From the NCBI RefSeq assembly GCF_040267705.1, contig NZ_CP158374.1, forward strand, positions 3,224,001 to 3,288,000: a stretch of DNA of 64,000 nt. The letters run 5' to 3'. The stretch is from Agromyces sp. G08B096 (GTDB taxonomy: Bacteria; Actinomycetota; Actinomycetes; Actinomycetales; Microbacteriaceae). A model generated the notes under the pieces. It searched no databases. It was not told where the DNA came from and saw only the letters and a program-made list of their open reading frames with translations. How positions within the stretch are numbered: position 1 is the first letter of the stretch; each line of letters begins with the position of its first letter. Positions 1-7,612 of this stretch are shown one piece after another. The translations under genes and the position numbers were made by a program.

Positions 1-128
1 GGGCGGCGATCGGCGCGGCGCTCGGCACGAGCAAGCAGGCAGCCTATGAGCGGTTCGGGCCGAAGCGGGAGAGCGCGGCGGCGCCTCGGGTCGATCCGAG
101 CTTGCCGCCGCCGCTCGATCTGGACTGA
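1..128 (+). CDS. C-terminal end of a helix-turn-helix protein (5' end outside window)
   Basis: Only the last 41 codons are present. They read AAIGAALGTSKQAAYERFG followed by a Pro-rich tail ending PLDLD. The IGAALGTSKQAAYERF segment is a typical helix-turn-helix of the form used at the C-terminus of small actinobacterial DNA-binding proteins. It converges with the phage lysis genes and is separated from them by a hairpin terminator. It could be a phage gene (for instance downstream of an integrase) or a host gene; the fragment cannot decide. Confidence 0.6.
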   Translation, partial: AAIGAALGTSKQAAYERFGPKRESAAAPRVDPSLPPPLDLD

Positions 129-134
129 ACGAGC

Positions 135-168
135 AAGCGCCCGTCTGGCTTCGGCCAGGCGGGCGCTT
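135..168. terminator. Hairpin terminator between convergent genes
   Basis: Arms AAGCGCCCGTCTGGC and GCCAGGCGGGCGCTT form a 15-bp stem with one G-T pair and a TTCG tetraloop. It lies 7 bases after the stop of the plus-strand gene and just beyond the end of the minus-strand phage operon, so it can stop transcription from both sides. Confidence 0.85.
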
Positions 169-182
169 TCGTGTTCGGCGGG

Positions 183-479
183 TCAGTTGGAGCTGGTGCG
201 GACCTTGCCGTAGGCGTCCACGGTGATGATGAGGGTGTTCTTCTTGCGGTTCACGATGCGGACGATGACGACGATGCCCCAGATACCGGCCGTCAGGAAG
301 ATGAGCACGAGGTTCCAGAACCAGCCGATGCGCTTGTTCTTGGACAGGACGGCCTGTCCGGCGGTGGCGGTCTGGACGTTCCAGCCCTTGGTGGCGTACT
401 TGGCGACCTCGGCGTTGAGGACCTGGGCGCGCGCCTCGTCGCTGAGCGTCGGGCGCGTGGTGGCTGTGGCATCGGACAT
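183..479 (-). CDS. Small phage membrane protein, unknown function
   Basis: 98 residues: a hydrophilic N-terminal half, one strong hydrophobic stretch (about residues 53-73, WFWNLVLIFLTAGIWGIVVI), then a basic region and a short beta-like tail. It is the last gene of the phage lysis end, after the holin-like gene and a terminator. Membrane proteins of this type are found near lysis genes of actinophages, but I do not recognise a named family. A role in lysis or superinfection exclusion is only inferred from position. Confidence 0.7.
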   Translation of the reverse strand: MSDATATTRPTLSDEARAQVLNAEVAKYATKGWNVQTATAGQAVLSKNKRIGWFWNLVLIFLTAGIWGIVVIVRIVNRKKNTLIITVDAYGKVRTSSN

Positions 480-504
480 GAGAGAACCCTATCGAGTGCG
501 GAGA

Positions 505-539
505 GGGGCCGGCCTCCCCCCCCAATGGAGGCCGGCCCC
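505..539 (-). terminator. Hairpin terminator after the holin-like gene
   Basis: Perfect 12-bp arms GGGGCCGGCCTC (505-516) and GAGGCCGGCCCC (528-539) around an 11-base loop. It sits directly after the stop of the gene at 546-743, so the last gene at 183-479 may be transcribed at a lower level or from its own promoter. Confidence 0.75.
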
Positions 540-545
540 CCTCCC

Positions 546-743
546 CTACTCGTCGGCGACGTGCTTGCCGCCGCGCTCGGCCGGCACGAGGTAGCCGGCC
601 GCGAATGCCACGATGACCGTGGCGGCGCTGGCGACCTCGGCGGGGACGGTGACGCCGGCGAGGCCGACCGCCCAGACGCCGATGGTGACGACGGCGCCGG
701 CGACGCCTCCAGCGGCGACCTTCGGGTTGATGCGTGTTGCCAT
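546..743 (-). CDS. Putative holin
   Basis: 65 residues with two hydrophobic segments (about 10-30 and 36-53) separated by a short turn (GVTVPAEVAS) and a charged C-terminus (ERGGKHVADE). Size, topology and position two genes after the endolysin fit actinophage holins with two membrane helices, which permeabilise the membrane to release or activate the endolysin. A good Shine-Dalgarno (AAAGGGAACC) precedes the start. No sequence motif proves the function. Confidence 0.65.
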   Translation of the reverse strand: MATRINPKVAAGGVAGAVVTIGVWAVGLAGVTVPAEVASAATVIVAFAAGYLVPAERGGKHVADE

Positions 744-761
744 GGTTGGCGGGTTCCCTTT

Positions 762-992
762 CTACTTGATGATCTGGTCGGCGACCCGAGCGAGCACGGC
801 GCCGGCGATGGCGGCGACGCCGGCGAACGACCAGGAGCGGCGCTCCAGTGCTCGGATGCGGCGCTCGTGGTCGTCGCGGCCGGCGTTGATCATGGTGAGC
901 TGGGCCACGATCACGGCCACGTCGGTTTTGACGGCGTTGATCGCGTCGTAGACCTTGCCGATGCTGGGACGCTCGTCGGTGCTGCCCGTCAC
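762..992 (-). CDS. Small coiled-coil membrane-anchored phage protein
   Basis: 76 residues from a GTG start that overlaps the endolysin stop (GTGA), which implies translational coupling. Residues 10-50 look helical and charged (coiled-coil-like, DAINAVKTDVAVIVAQL), and the C-terminus is a single hydrophobic helix (FAGVAAIAGAVLARVADQII). Proteins of this shape lie between endolysin and holin in many actinophages and may be a second holin or antiholin-like factor. A longer reading starting at 1112 is only the shadow of the endolysin gene. Confidence 0.7.
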   Translation of the reverse strand: MTGSTDERPSIGKVYDAINAVKTDVAVIVAQLTMINAGRDDHERRIRALERRSWSFAGVAAIAGAVLARVADQIIK

Positions 993-1786
993 GGGCGCTC
1001 CAGGCCGAGCGCGAAGCAGGACCAGGAGAGCACCTCGGGGCGCCCGTCGCGCACGCCGCCGTGCTGGCTGTAGTCGCCGAACGCGATGGCGTAGTCCTGG
1101 ATGCCGTAGCAACCGCCCCGCTCGATCACGCCGTCCTCCAGGCCCCGGAACATGCCGGAGTAGTTCAGGGTGACCTGGACGGCGGTGTCGAACACCTCGC
1201 GCGGGTCGCCGTCGTTGTTGTAGTCGGCGGGCAGCCGGCCCTTGCCGATGAGGGCGTTGGCGACGCGCTTGGCGAGGTCGCCCTGGGGCCGGCGGTAGGC
1301 CCAGTCGGCGCCGGAGCGGACGATCGGGCCGAGCACGCCGGACGAGGGCGCCGGCGCGTAGCCGCCGCTGGCAATGTCCTCGCCCGCGAGCGCCTTGCGA
1401 ACCCAGGGCATCGGGTCCTCGCAGTACGAGTAGCCGACCGCGAGCGTGTTGCCCACGGCGAGGTGGAGGTGGGGGCCGGTCGCGTAGCCCCGGTCGGCGA
1501 CGTAGTTGACGGTCTCGCCCTGGGCAACGTGGTCGCCCACGTCGAGGGGCGAGGGGTTCGCGGAGTGGCAGTAGGTGAACACCTTGCCGTTGGCGGCCTT
1601 GATCTGGGTGTAGCAGCCGAGTTCGGCGCTCACCCCCTTGGCGACGACGACGCCGCTGAACAGGGCCGGGATGGCGGTGCCGAAGCCGTGCGGGAAGTCG
1701 GTGCCGCCGTGCGGGCGGACGCGGCCGGCGGTGGCGCCGAAGCCGTCGGCGAGGTCGGGGTTCGAGTAGAACGTGGCGAGTGACAT
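989..1786 (-). CDS. Endolysin, M23 family metallopeptidase
   Basis: 265 residues. The N-terminal domain (about 15-125) is an M23 (LytM-type) zinc endopeptidase with the ligands H26 and D30 (HGGTDF) and the HLH motif at 106-108 (GPHLHLAV). It should cut peptide cross-links of host peptidoglycan. The C-terminal region (about 150-265) carries the pattern VFDTAVQVTLNYSGMF ... YGIQDYAIAFGDY and likely binds the cell wall. The start is set by AAGGAGAATGACATG. An in-frame extension to 1930 is Pro/Arg-rich and probably belongs to a separate small gene. There is no signal peptide, so export should depend on the holin. Confidence 0.88.
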   Translation of the reverse strand: MSLATFYSNPDLADGFGATAGRVRPHGGTDFPHGFGTAIPALFSGVVVAKGVSAELGCYTQIKAANGKVFTYCHSANPSPLDVGDHVAQGETVNYVADRGYATGPHLHLAVGNTLAVGYSYCEDPMPWVRKALAGEDIASGGYAPAPSSGVLGPIVRSGADWAYRRPQGDLAKRVANALIGKGRLPADYNNDGDPREVFDTAVQVTLNYSGMFRGLEDGVIERGGCYGIQDYAIAFGDYSQHGGVRDGRPEVLSWSCFALGLERP

Positions 1787-1787
1787 G

Positions 1788-1930
1788 TCATTCTCCTTGG
1801 GTGGTGGTGGGCGGTTCGGGGGTCGGGACGACGGCGGCCTGTACGGCGGCGATGAGCGCGAGGTGTCGGCAGCCGGCGCGGTGTAGCGGACGGTCGTGGA
1901 GGTCACGGTCTCCTGGGTCTGTTCGATCAC
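1788..1930 (-). CDS. Possible small protein, needs a -1 frameshift to read naturally
   Basis: A GTG start at 1930 has a good ribosome binding site (AGGAGCCCCAGTG). The first 23-24 codons read VIEQTQETVTSTTVRYTAPA..., then the frame turns into Pro/Arg-rich nonsense that would fuse to the endolysin. The -1 frame instead gives LALIAAVQAAVVPTPEPPTT and stops at 1788-1790, just before the endolysin start. The product would be 47 residues. This may be programmed frameshifting, a real mutation, or a sequencing error. Function unknown. Confidence 0.4.
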
Positions 1931-1938
1931 TGGGGCTC

Positions 1939-2508
1939 CTAGGTGCGGATGATGAAGTTGAGGACGAGGTAGGGCTGGAGGTTGTTGTGGGCTTGGCCAC
2001 CGCCCGAGCCGCCGGTGTTGATGCCCTGGGGGTAGATGCCTCCGGCCGAGTCGGAGTCGTAGTCGTTCCGGACGGCTGTCCCGCCCGTGTTGGCGCTCAC
2101 GTTCTGCGCGTGGGAGTGGTTCGGCATCTCGGCGATGGTGAGTGTGTGGGTCTTGGCGCCGCCTGTCTCTCCCATGGCGTTGAACTCGGCTTGTGCGGCG
2201 TCGAGGGCGACCGGGACGCGGCCTTTGAGGTTCGGCAGGTTGAACGTGCTGGAGCCGTTGCCGGCGCCGTAGGTCGAGCCGATGAGGGCGTAGAGGTCGG
2301 CGTACGTGGTGCGGGATACGGCCGCGCCGTCGCAGAGCAGCCAGCCGGCGGGCGCCGCCGAACCGGCGAACGCTTCGACGGCGCCGGTCGGCACGGTGCG
2401 CGCTTCGGCGGCGTCCAGGTCGCCCTGGATGATGGCGAGCCGGGTGAGCAGGTCGCCGTTCTTGGACTCCAGGATGCGGAGCCGCTCTTCGAGTTCTCGG
2501 AATGCCAT
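1939..2508 (-). CDS. Tail collar-domain protein (tail fibre/tip)
   Basis: 189 residues. Residues 1-35 form a charged heptad-rich helix (coiled coil for trimerisation). Residues 40-85 match a phage tail-collar domain (VPTGAVEAFAGSAAPAGWLLCDGAAVSR ... STFNLPNLKGRVPVALD, read in two parts). The C-terminus is Gly/His/Asn-rich (MPNHSHAQN, GGSGGGQAHNNLQPYLVLN), typical of collar proteins ending in NFIIR-type strands. It probably forms part of the receptor-binding tail tip and follows the large minor tail gene by 9 bases. Confidence 0.82.
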   Translation of the reverse strand: MAFRELEERLRILESKNGDLLTRLAIIQGDLDAAEARTVPTGAVEAFAGSAAPAGWLLCDGAAVSRTTYADLYALIGSTYGAGNGSSTFNLPNLKGRVPVALDAAQAEFNAMGETGGAKTHTLTIAEMPNHSHAQNVSANTGGTAVRNDYDSDSAGGIYPQGINTGGSGGGQAHNNLQPYLVLNFIIRT

Positions 2509-2517
2509 GGCGTCGTC

Positions 2518-4542
2518 CTAGAGGGGTTGGAGGTCGAGGGTGATCAGCCAGCGCGTCGGCTGAATGTCGTGGGTGATCGCGATGATCTGCGAGTCCTGTT
2601 CGGAGCCGTTGAAGCGAACGAGGATGCGCTGGCCCACGTCGAGGGCTCTGGCCATTGCGAGGTCCTGCTGGGCATTGAGGCGGAGCTGGGCGACGAGCAG
2701 CTCGGGCTGGTCGCGGGAGTCGAGGATCGCGGCCAGGCGGTCGTTGAGCGAGTCGTCGTAGGGCGGTTCGCTGTAGAGGTTCGTTCGGAGGGTCTGCGAG
2801 CGAGTGCCGTAGGCGGTGATGGAGGCCGGCGAGGTGACCACCAGCTCGTCGTTCTTCTCGTTGGTGCGGGCCTCGTCCACGCCGTAGTTGGTGACCACCA
2901 GGCGGTTGGTCATAGCACGGGTGTCGTAGCCGGCGGACACGTCGATGTAGCTGTGCGCGTCGGCGTCAACGGCATCCGAGAACACGGCGGACATCGGCAG
3001 GGCGCTGCCGGGGAGGACGAAGCGGGTAACGCCGTCCTTGCCGACGAGCCACGAGGCGCCGACCGAGTTGCATGCGAGGTCGAAGTGTGTGGCAAGGTCG
3101 GACTCCAGCACGGTCTCGCGGAGGCGCTGCGGATAGTCGGTGTTCCGCTCCAGCAGCTTCATGCCGGTGAACGCGGCGCGCTCCACGGAGTTCTGGGCGC
3201 CGGTGACAACGACGGCCTCGGCCAGGAGAATCTGGACGGTGACGGTCGTGGCGTCGGCGACGAACTCGACGTAGCCGAGGCTCGTCGGCGCCTGGCCGAG
3301 GGTGACCGGGGCGGCGCTCGATTCACTGAGGACGCGGAGTCGGTAGGCGTCGGCGAGCGGCGCGCCGGAGATCGAGCCGGATGCCTCGAAGCGGTACGCC
3401 TTGCCGGGCACGAGGCCGGCGATGACTCGCTGAATGCCGAAGGTGTCGGCGGCGAGGTTGACCGAGCCGGTCGAGAGCGACTCCAGCCAGAGCGCCTGGG
3501 CGGCGCCCTGGGTGCCTCGGCGGAGGCCCGAGGCGGTGAAGTAGCTGATGGCGGCGGGCTTGGCGCCCACGCGGGTCCAGCCGTCGAGGTCGCCAGAGTC
3601 CAGAACCAGGAGGTGGCTTCTCGAGCTGGAGTAGCTGTTCACGCCGCCGGCGGTGCGCGCGGCGACGCGGGCGTAGTAGATGCGCCCGCCGGACAGGCCG
3701 GGGTGCGTGTAGGTCAGGACGTTGCCCACGTCCACGTTCACGAGGTCGGTGGTGAACGTCGAGTTGGTCGCGATCTGGACGCGGTAGCCGATGAGGCCCG
3801 TGGTGACGCTGGGCGCGGTCCAGGAGGCGATGAGACCGCCGGCGGCGTTCTGGGTGAGGTCGGTGAGTGTCGGCGCCGGCAGGCCCACGGCAACCGAGAG
3901 CGAGGTGGACCAGGCGCCCCAGCCCTGCACGTTGCGCCCGCGCGAGCGCGCCCAGTAGGTGTATCCGGGCGCGACGGTGAACGTGGTGGTGCCGCTGGAG
4001 CTGACGGTCTGGACGTTGGTGGTGAACGCGGAGTCGGTGGCGATCTGGGCTTGCCACTCCAGGATCGGGGCGCCGTTGTCGCTGTTGCCGGAGAACCGGT
4101 AGCGGAAGCTGCTACTGGTCACCTCGTCAATGCCGATCGGCGTCGGCGCGTCCGGCGGCTTCGGGATGCGGGAGAACGTGACGCTGCCGCCGGTCGAGCC
4201 GTCGCCCAGCTCGCCCCAGGTGTTGTTGTCGTCCCAGCCGGCACTAAACGAGGCGGTGAGGTAGCCGGCGGAGTTGTGGCCGAGGTTCACCTGGCCGGAG
4301 CCCAGCACCAGCTCGGAGTAGTTGCGGAAGTCGTACGAGGGGATCGAGCCCGACCCCGGCACGCCTCCGATGTTCACGGACCAGTAGTGCGGGCCATCGG
4401 CCCAGCGGCCGGAGCCCGAGCCCTTGATGATGCGGAGCGACCAGCCGACGACGGTGTAGTTGCCGGCGTAGCTCTGGGCGTCCTGGGTGATGGTCAGGCG
4501 GAGGATGTATCCGCTCGCGAGTGCTGCGTCGAACGTGGCCAT
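2518..4542 (-). CDS. Minor tail protein with fibronectin type III repeats
   Basis: 674 residues. The N-terminal 125 residues are a beta-rich domain (TLRL/VGWSLRIIKGSGSG...). Residues about 130-320 contain two FN3-like repeats (PPDAPTPIGIDEVTSSSFRYRF and PAPTLTDLTQNAAGGLIASW, each with paired aromatic strands ending in YWARS/YYARV). The C-terminal part (about 400-674) is rich in beta structure and ends DIQPTRWLITLDLQPL, as in baseplate or tail-tip proteins. It lies downstream of the tape measure gene and probably contacts the host envelope. Start codon overlaps the stop of the previous gene (TAATG). Confidence 0.82.
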   Translation of the reverse strand: MATFDAALASGYILRLTITQDAQSYAGNYTVVGWSLRIIKGSGSGRWADGPHYWSVNIGGVPGSGSIPSYDFRNYSELVLGSGQVNLGHNSAGYLTASFSAGWDDNNTWGELGDGSTGGSVTFSRIPKPPDAPTPIGIDEVTSSSFRYRFSGNSDNGAPILEWQAQIATDSAFTTNVQTVSSSGTTTFTVAPGYTYWARSRGRNVQGWGAWSTSLSVAVGLPAPTLTDLTQNAAGGLIASWTAPSVTTGLIGYRVQIATNSTFTTDLVNVDVGNVLTYTHPGLSGGRIYYARVAARTAGGVNSYSSSRSHLLVLDSGDLDGWTRVGAKPAAISYFTASGLRRGTQGAAQALWLESLSTGSVNLAADTFGIQRVIAGLVPGKAYRFEASGSISGAPLADAYRLRVLSESSAAPVTLGQAPTSLGYVEFVADATTVTVQILLAEAVVVTGAQNSVERAAFTGMKLLERNTDYPQRLRETVLESDLATHFDLACNSVGASWLVGKDGVTRFVLPGSALPMSAVFSDAVDADAHSYIDVSAGYDTRAMTNRLVVTNYGVDEARTNEKNDELVVTSPASITAYGTRSQTLRTNLYSEPPYDDSLNDRLAAILDSRDQPELLVAQLRLNAQQDLAMARALDVGQRILVRFNGSEQDSQIIAITHDIQPTRWLITLDLQPL

Positions 4543-5036
4543 TAGAACGCGTACACCTCCCTCGGGGCGCCCACAGGTGGCACTTCGACGGGCGCCTGGG
4601 CGGAGCCGGACAGGCGGTTGACGCGGGACTCGAAGGTCTCGAAGCCCTCGGCGATCTGGACGCCGTAGCGGGGCGTGGCGGCGTGCACCTGCACGGCGTC
4701 GGAGGCGGTGACGGTGACGACGGCTCGGAGGGCGCCGGTGCCCTTGTTGATCGGATAGGCGGAGGCGATATCCACGATGCGCCCGGTGAAGAGCGGCCCG
4801 GCCTCGGCCATGACGCGCACGGCCTGGCCGGGCACGAAGGTGCCGCCGGCGAGCGGGTCTTGGGCGTCGCGGAGGGTGAAGGTGCAGAGCCCTACGTCGG
4901 TCTTGACGCCGAGGCCGTCGCGGCTGCCGCCTCGGCGGATGGTCACGCCGGTCGCGTCGGCGATGTAGGTGACCCAGGCGGCGCCTTCCAGGGCCTGAAT
5001 GTCTACCTTCTCGAAGAGCGGGCGTTCGGTGATCAC
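4542..5036 (-). CDS. Minor tail / tail-tip protein
   Basis: 164 residues starting with GTG (VITERPLFEKVDIQALEG) that overlaps the stop of the tape measure gene (GTGA), which fixes the start. It is beta-rich, with a central segment (FTGRIVDIASAYPINKGTGALRAVV, quoted in part) like the domain of tail-tip proteins that follow the tape measure in siphoviruses. It has no catalytic motif. A long reading up to 6884 in this frame is a shadow of the tape measure gene. Role as distal tail or hub protein is inferred from gene order. Confidence 0.72.
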   Translation of the reverse strand: MITERPLFEKVDIQALEGAAWVTYIADATGVTIRRGGSRDGLGVKTDVGLCTFTLRDAQDPLAGGTFVPGQAVRVMAEAGPLFTGRIVDIASAYPINKGTGALRAVVTVTASDAVQVHAATPRYGVQIAEGFETFESRVNRLSGSAQAPVEVPPVGAPREVYAF

Positions 5037-7123
5037 AGCCGGCCTCCAGCGCTCTCGTAGTCGCGGATGGACTGGACGATGATCCGGCCGGTCTCGGCGG
5101 TCGGGTTCAGGGCTGACAGGTAGATGTTGTAGACGGGCGCCGGCCCCCCGGCGGCGGATGCGCCGGCGGCGGCGAACCCGAGGTCGGGGGCGGCGACGGT
5201 CGGGCGGAAGTCGGCGACGCGGCCGGCCAGGCCGTCGAGGCTCTTGTCCACCAGGCGAGCGTTGCCGTCGAGGCCCTGCACCAGGCCCTGAACGACGTTC
5301 TTGCCGTAGCCGGCGAACAGGCGTGAGGGCGAGTGGATGCCGAGGAAGCCGAGGAACCCGTCGATGGCGCTGCCGGCGATATCGAGCAGCGCGGCGCCGA
5401 CCGAGCCGGCGGCTTCCCAGAGCCCGCTCACGAGTCCGCCGATGAGATCGATGCCGGCCTGGATGAGCTGGGGCACGAGCCCGATGAGGGTGGAGACCAT
5501 CTTGGGAGCGAGGTCGATGAGGGCGGTGATGAGCTGGGGCAGCACCTTGGGGATGGCCTCCACGATGCCGGTGAAGAGCTTGACGGCGGCGTCGATGAGC
5601 TTCGGGATCATGCCGACGACGGTGGTGATGATCTTGGGCAGCAGGTCGAGGATGGCCGTGATGAGCAGCGGCAGGATGATCGGCAGCGACTCCACGAGGG
5701 AGGTGAAGAGCTTCACGGCGGCGTCGAGGATCGCGGGGATCAGGCCCAGGATGGTCTCGATCAGCTTCGGCAGCAGCTCCACGATGGCGGTGACGAGCAG
5801 GGGCAGGATGACCGGCAGCGCCTCCACGAGGGAGGTGAACACCTGGACGGCCGCCTCCAGGAGCACGGGGATCATCGAGATCAGGGTGGTCAGGATCGGC
5901 GGCAGCAGCGCGACGATGCCGGACAGCAGCGCCGGCAGTACCTGGATGAGCGCGTTGAGCAGGCCCTGGAAGAGCTGCACGGCGCCGGCGAGGATGACGG
6001 GCGCCTGGGCGACCAGCATGGTCGCGAGCTGGGTGACCAGGGCCACGAGCCCGGTGACGATCGCGGGGATCGCGGCGACGAGGGCCTGGAGGATGGCGGG
6101 GAACACCTGGAGGGCGGCGTCGAACACGGCGGAGCGACCGGACACGATGCCGTTGACGATCGTGGCGGCGCCGCCGGCGGCGAGCCAGTTGGCGGCGTTC
6201 TGGATGCCGCTGACCGCGGCGTCGAGCAGGCCGGAGAACATCGAGCCGAAGTCGAGGGAGGCGGTGCCGTTGAGCAGGTTGAACACGAAGTCGGCGAACG
6301 TGTTGGAGGCATCCGTCAGGTAGCCGGTGAACGCCTCGAAGGCGGCGGACTCCTGTACTCGGGTGACGAGGGCGCCGATTGCGGCCGTGACGGCGGTGAC
6401 GGCCGGCAGGAGGGAGAACCCGAGGGTGGCGAACAGGTTTTCGGTGCCGGCGGCGAGCCGCTGCTGGGCGCCGGCGAGGGTGGTGCTCTCGCGGGAGAAC
6501 GCGCCCTGAGCGTCGGCGGTCTGCTGGTACAGCAGCGCGAGCGTCGCCTGGAGCTTGGCATTCTTCTCGGCCTCGCCGGTGAGCCCGGACAGGCCCATCT
6601 CGGCGAGCTTGGCCTGGACGGCTGCCTCGTTGATCGAAACGCCGTAGCGCTCGATCGGGTCGCGCTCGCCTCGGAGCAGCGACGAGAGCGCCGACACGGC
6701 GTCCGAGGTCGAACCGCCGAACTGGGCAGCGAGGTCGGCGCCGAGGCCGACGAGCTTGTTGGTCTGGCCGGCGAGCTGATCCTGGGCCACACCCATGTTC
6801 TTGAGCTGGGCGCCGAGCACGGTGGACAGCGAGGCGTACTCGCTCTTGGCCAGGCCGACCGAGTTGGCGGCCTTGGTCGCCCACGCTTCCATCTGGGTTC
6901 CGCTCTTGCCGAATACGGCGTACATGCCGCCCATGGCTTGCTCCAGCTCGGAGGCGCTCTTGACGGCCTTGACGCCGAGGGCGCCGACCGCGACGGCGGC
7001 GGCTGCCGCGACGGCGCTGGCGACCTTGCCGAACTTGGCCAGGCCCGACTCGCTCTCGCCGAGCGCCCGCTGGAGGCTGCGGGCGTTGCCGGTGATGCTG
7101 ACGACGACGGTATTACCGGCCAT
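5033..7123 (-). CDS. Tail tape measure protein
   Basis: 696 residues. It opens with a beta/helical start (MAGNTVVVSITGNARSLQRAL) followed by the conserved tape-measure helix region (SASELEQAMGGMYAVFGKSG). Residues about 325-560 hold at least five hydrophobic helical repeats built on the theme LPxILPxLxxAIxxLLPKxxxxxxxxIPxxLxAAVxLFxxLV. The C-terminus ends near residues SAGGRL. The protein sets tail length and is ejected ahead of DNA; the hydrophobic repeats likely help cross the membrane. At 696 residues it predicts a short tail (about 100 nm by the usual 0.15 nm per residue). Confidence 0.93.
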   Translation of the reverse strand: MAGNTVVVSITGNARSLQRALGESESGLAKFGKVASAVAAAAAVAVGALGVKAVKSASELEQAMGGMYAVFGKSGTQMEAWATKAANSVGLAKSEYASLSTVLGAQLKNMGVAQDQLAGQTNKLVGLGADLAAQFGGSTSDAVSALSSLLRGERDPIERYGVSINEAAVQAKLAEMGLSGLTGEAEKNAKLQATLALLYQQTADAQGAFSRESTTLAGAQQRLAAGTENLFATLGFSLLPAVTAVTAAIGALVTRVQESAAFEAFTGYLTDASNTFADFVFNLLNGTASLDFGSMFSGLLDAAVSGIQNAANWLAAGGAATIVNGIVSGRSAVFDAALQVFPAILQALVAAIPAIVTGLVALVTQLATMLVAQAPVILAGAVQLFQGLLNALIQVLPALLSGIVALLPPILTTLISMIPVLLEAAVQVFTSLVEALPVILPLLVTAIVELLPKLIETILGLIPAILDAAVKLFTSLVESLPIILPLLITAILDLLPKIITTVVGMIPKLIDAAVKLFTGIVEAIPKVLPQLITALIDLAPKMVSTLIGLVPQLIQAGIDLIGGLVSGLWEAAGSVGAALLDIAGSAIDGFLGFLGIHSPSRLFAGYGKNVVQGLVQGLDGNARLVDKSLDGLAGRVADFRPTVAAPDLGFAAAGASAAGGPAPVYNIYLSALNPTAETGRIIVQSIRDYESAGGRL

Positions 7124-7150
7124 GTCGGTGGTCCTTTCGGTGGCGGCTCA

Positions 7151-7177
7151 CCCTCCGCCCCTGGTTGGGGCGGAGGG
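7151..7177 (-). promoter_or_regulatory. Intergenic hairpin before the tape measure gene
   Basis: Perfect 11-bp arms CCCTCCGCCCC (7151-7161) and GGGGCGGAGGG (7167-7177) with a 5-base loop. It lies between the stop of the frameshifted chaperone (7186) and the tape measure start (7123). With no T-tract, it may act as an attenuator or RNA-processing site that lowers tape measure expression relative to the upstream genes. Confidence 0.55.
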
Positions 7178-7185
7178 GCCGGCTG

Positions 7186-7589
7186 CTATCGGAGGCGGCG
7201 GGAGCGGCGGGCGGCGTCAGCGATGGCGCGCTGTTCGCCGAGGGTGAGCTGGTCGTACTCGGACGGCTGGATGCCGAGCACGACGAAGCTGGCCTTTACT
7301 CGGTCGCGCTCTCGTCGGAGCGCTCGCCTTTTCCCTCGTCGGAGTCCTCGGCGGGCTCGTCGTCGTCCAGGCCGATGACGGCGTTGGCCTCGTCCAGGGT
7401 CAGCGCCATCGCCTGGTTGAACGTGAAGGTGGGCTCGCCCGAGCGGCGCTTGGCCACCATGGCGAGAGCGGCGAGGGCCTTGCCCTTCGGGGACTCCGCC
7501 ACGGCGATGGCGGAGATCGACAGGCCGGAGAGGTCTTCGATGATGGACACCTCGCCGAGGGTGAGCGAGTCGAAGTCGAACGATGCCAT
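7186..7589 (-). CDS. Tail assembly chaperone, -1 frameshift product (G-T type)
   Basis: Ribosomes that slip -1 at the heptamer GGGAAAA (7335-7329) continue for 47 codons after Lys87 and stop at 7186-7188, giving a 134-residue fusion. The added tail reads VKASFVVLGIQPSEYDQLTL then GEQRAIADAARRSRRLR, which looks like the C-terminal part of siphovirus T proteins (xxYDxLTLGEQ). As in lambda G/GT, the fusion should bring the tape measure protein to the growing tail. The extension is too short to appear as an independent gene. Confidence 0.82.
7296..7589 (-). CDS. Tail assembly chaperone, short (0-frame) form
   Basis: 97 residues, beginning MASFDFDSLTLGEVSIIEDL, with an acidic C-terminus (DDDEPAEDSDEGKGER). 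It lies between the tail proteins and the tape measure gene, the invariant position of siphovirus tail assembly chaperones. It should coat the tape measure protein during tail assembly and is the more abundant of the two products. The slippery site is at codons 86-87, ten codons before its stop. A good ribosome binding site is present upstream (AGCAGAAACGAGAC is weak; spacing unclear). Confidence 0.82.
   Translation of the reverse strand: MASFDFDSLTLGEVSIIEDLSGLSISAIAVAESPKGKALAALAMVAKRRSGEPTFTFNQAMALTLDEANAVIGLDDDEPAEDSDEGKGERSDESATE
7329..7335 (-). promoter_or_regulatory. Slippery heptamer for programmed -1 frameshift
   Basis: On the minus strand the bases read G GGA AAA in the frame of the chaperone gene (end of GAG85, then Gly86 and Lys87), a canonical X XXY YYZ site. 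After slippage the frame stays open for 47 codons and yields a plausible T-type tail. Confidence 0.85.
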
Positions 7590-7612
7590 GGGTGTCTCGT
7601 TTCTGCTGGGGG

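Noticed and set aside
1780-4545. Very long plus-strand open frame of 921 codons
   Set aside because: It is the antisense shadow of the minor tail genes; its composition (Gly/Val/Arg-rich, no domain) is what high-GC antisense frames give, and the minus-strand genes have proper starts and overlaps.
5333-7378. Plus-strand frame of 681 codons rich in Asp/Glu/Gly/Gln
   Set aside because: Shadow of the tape measure gene, whose repeats produce the apparent repeats here.
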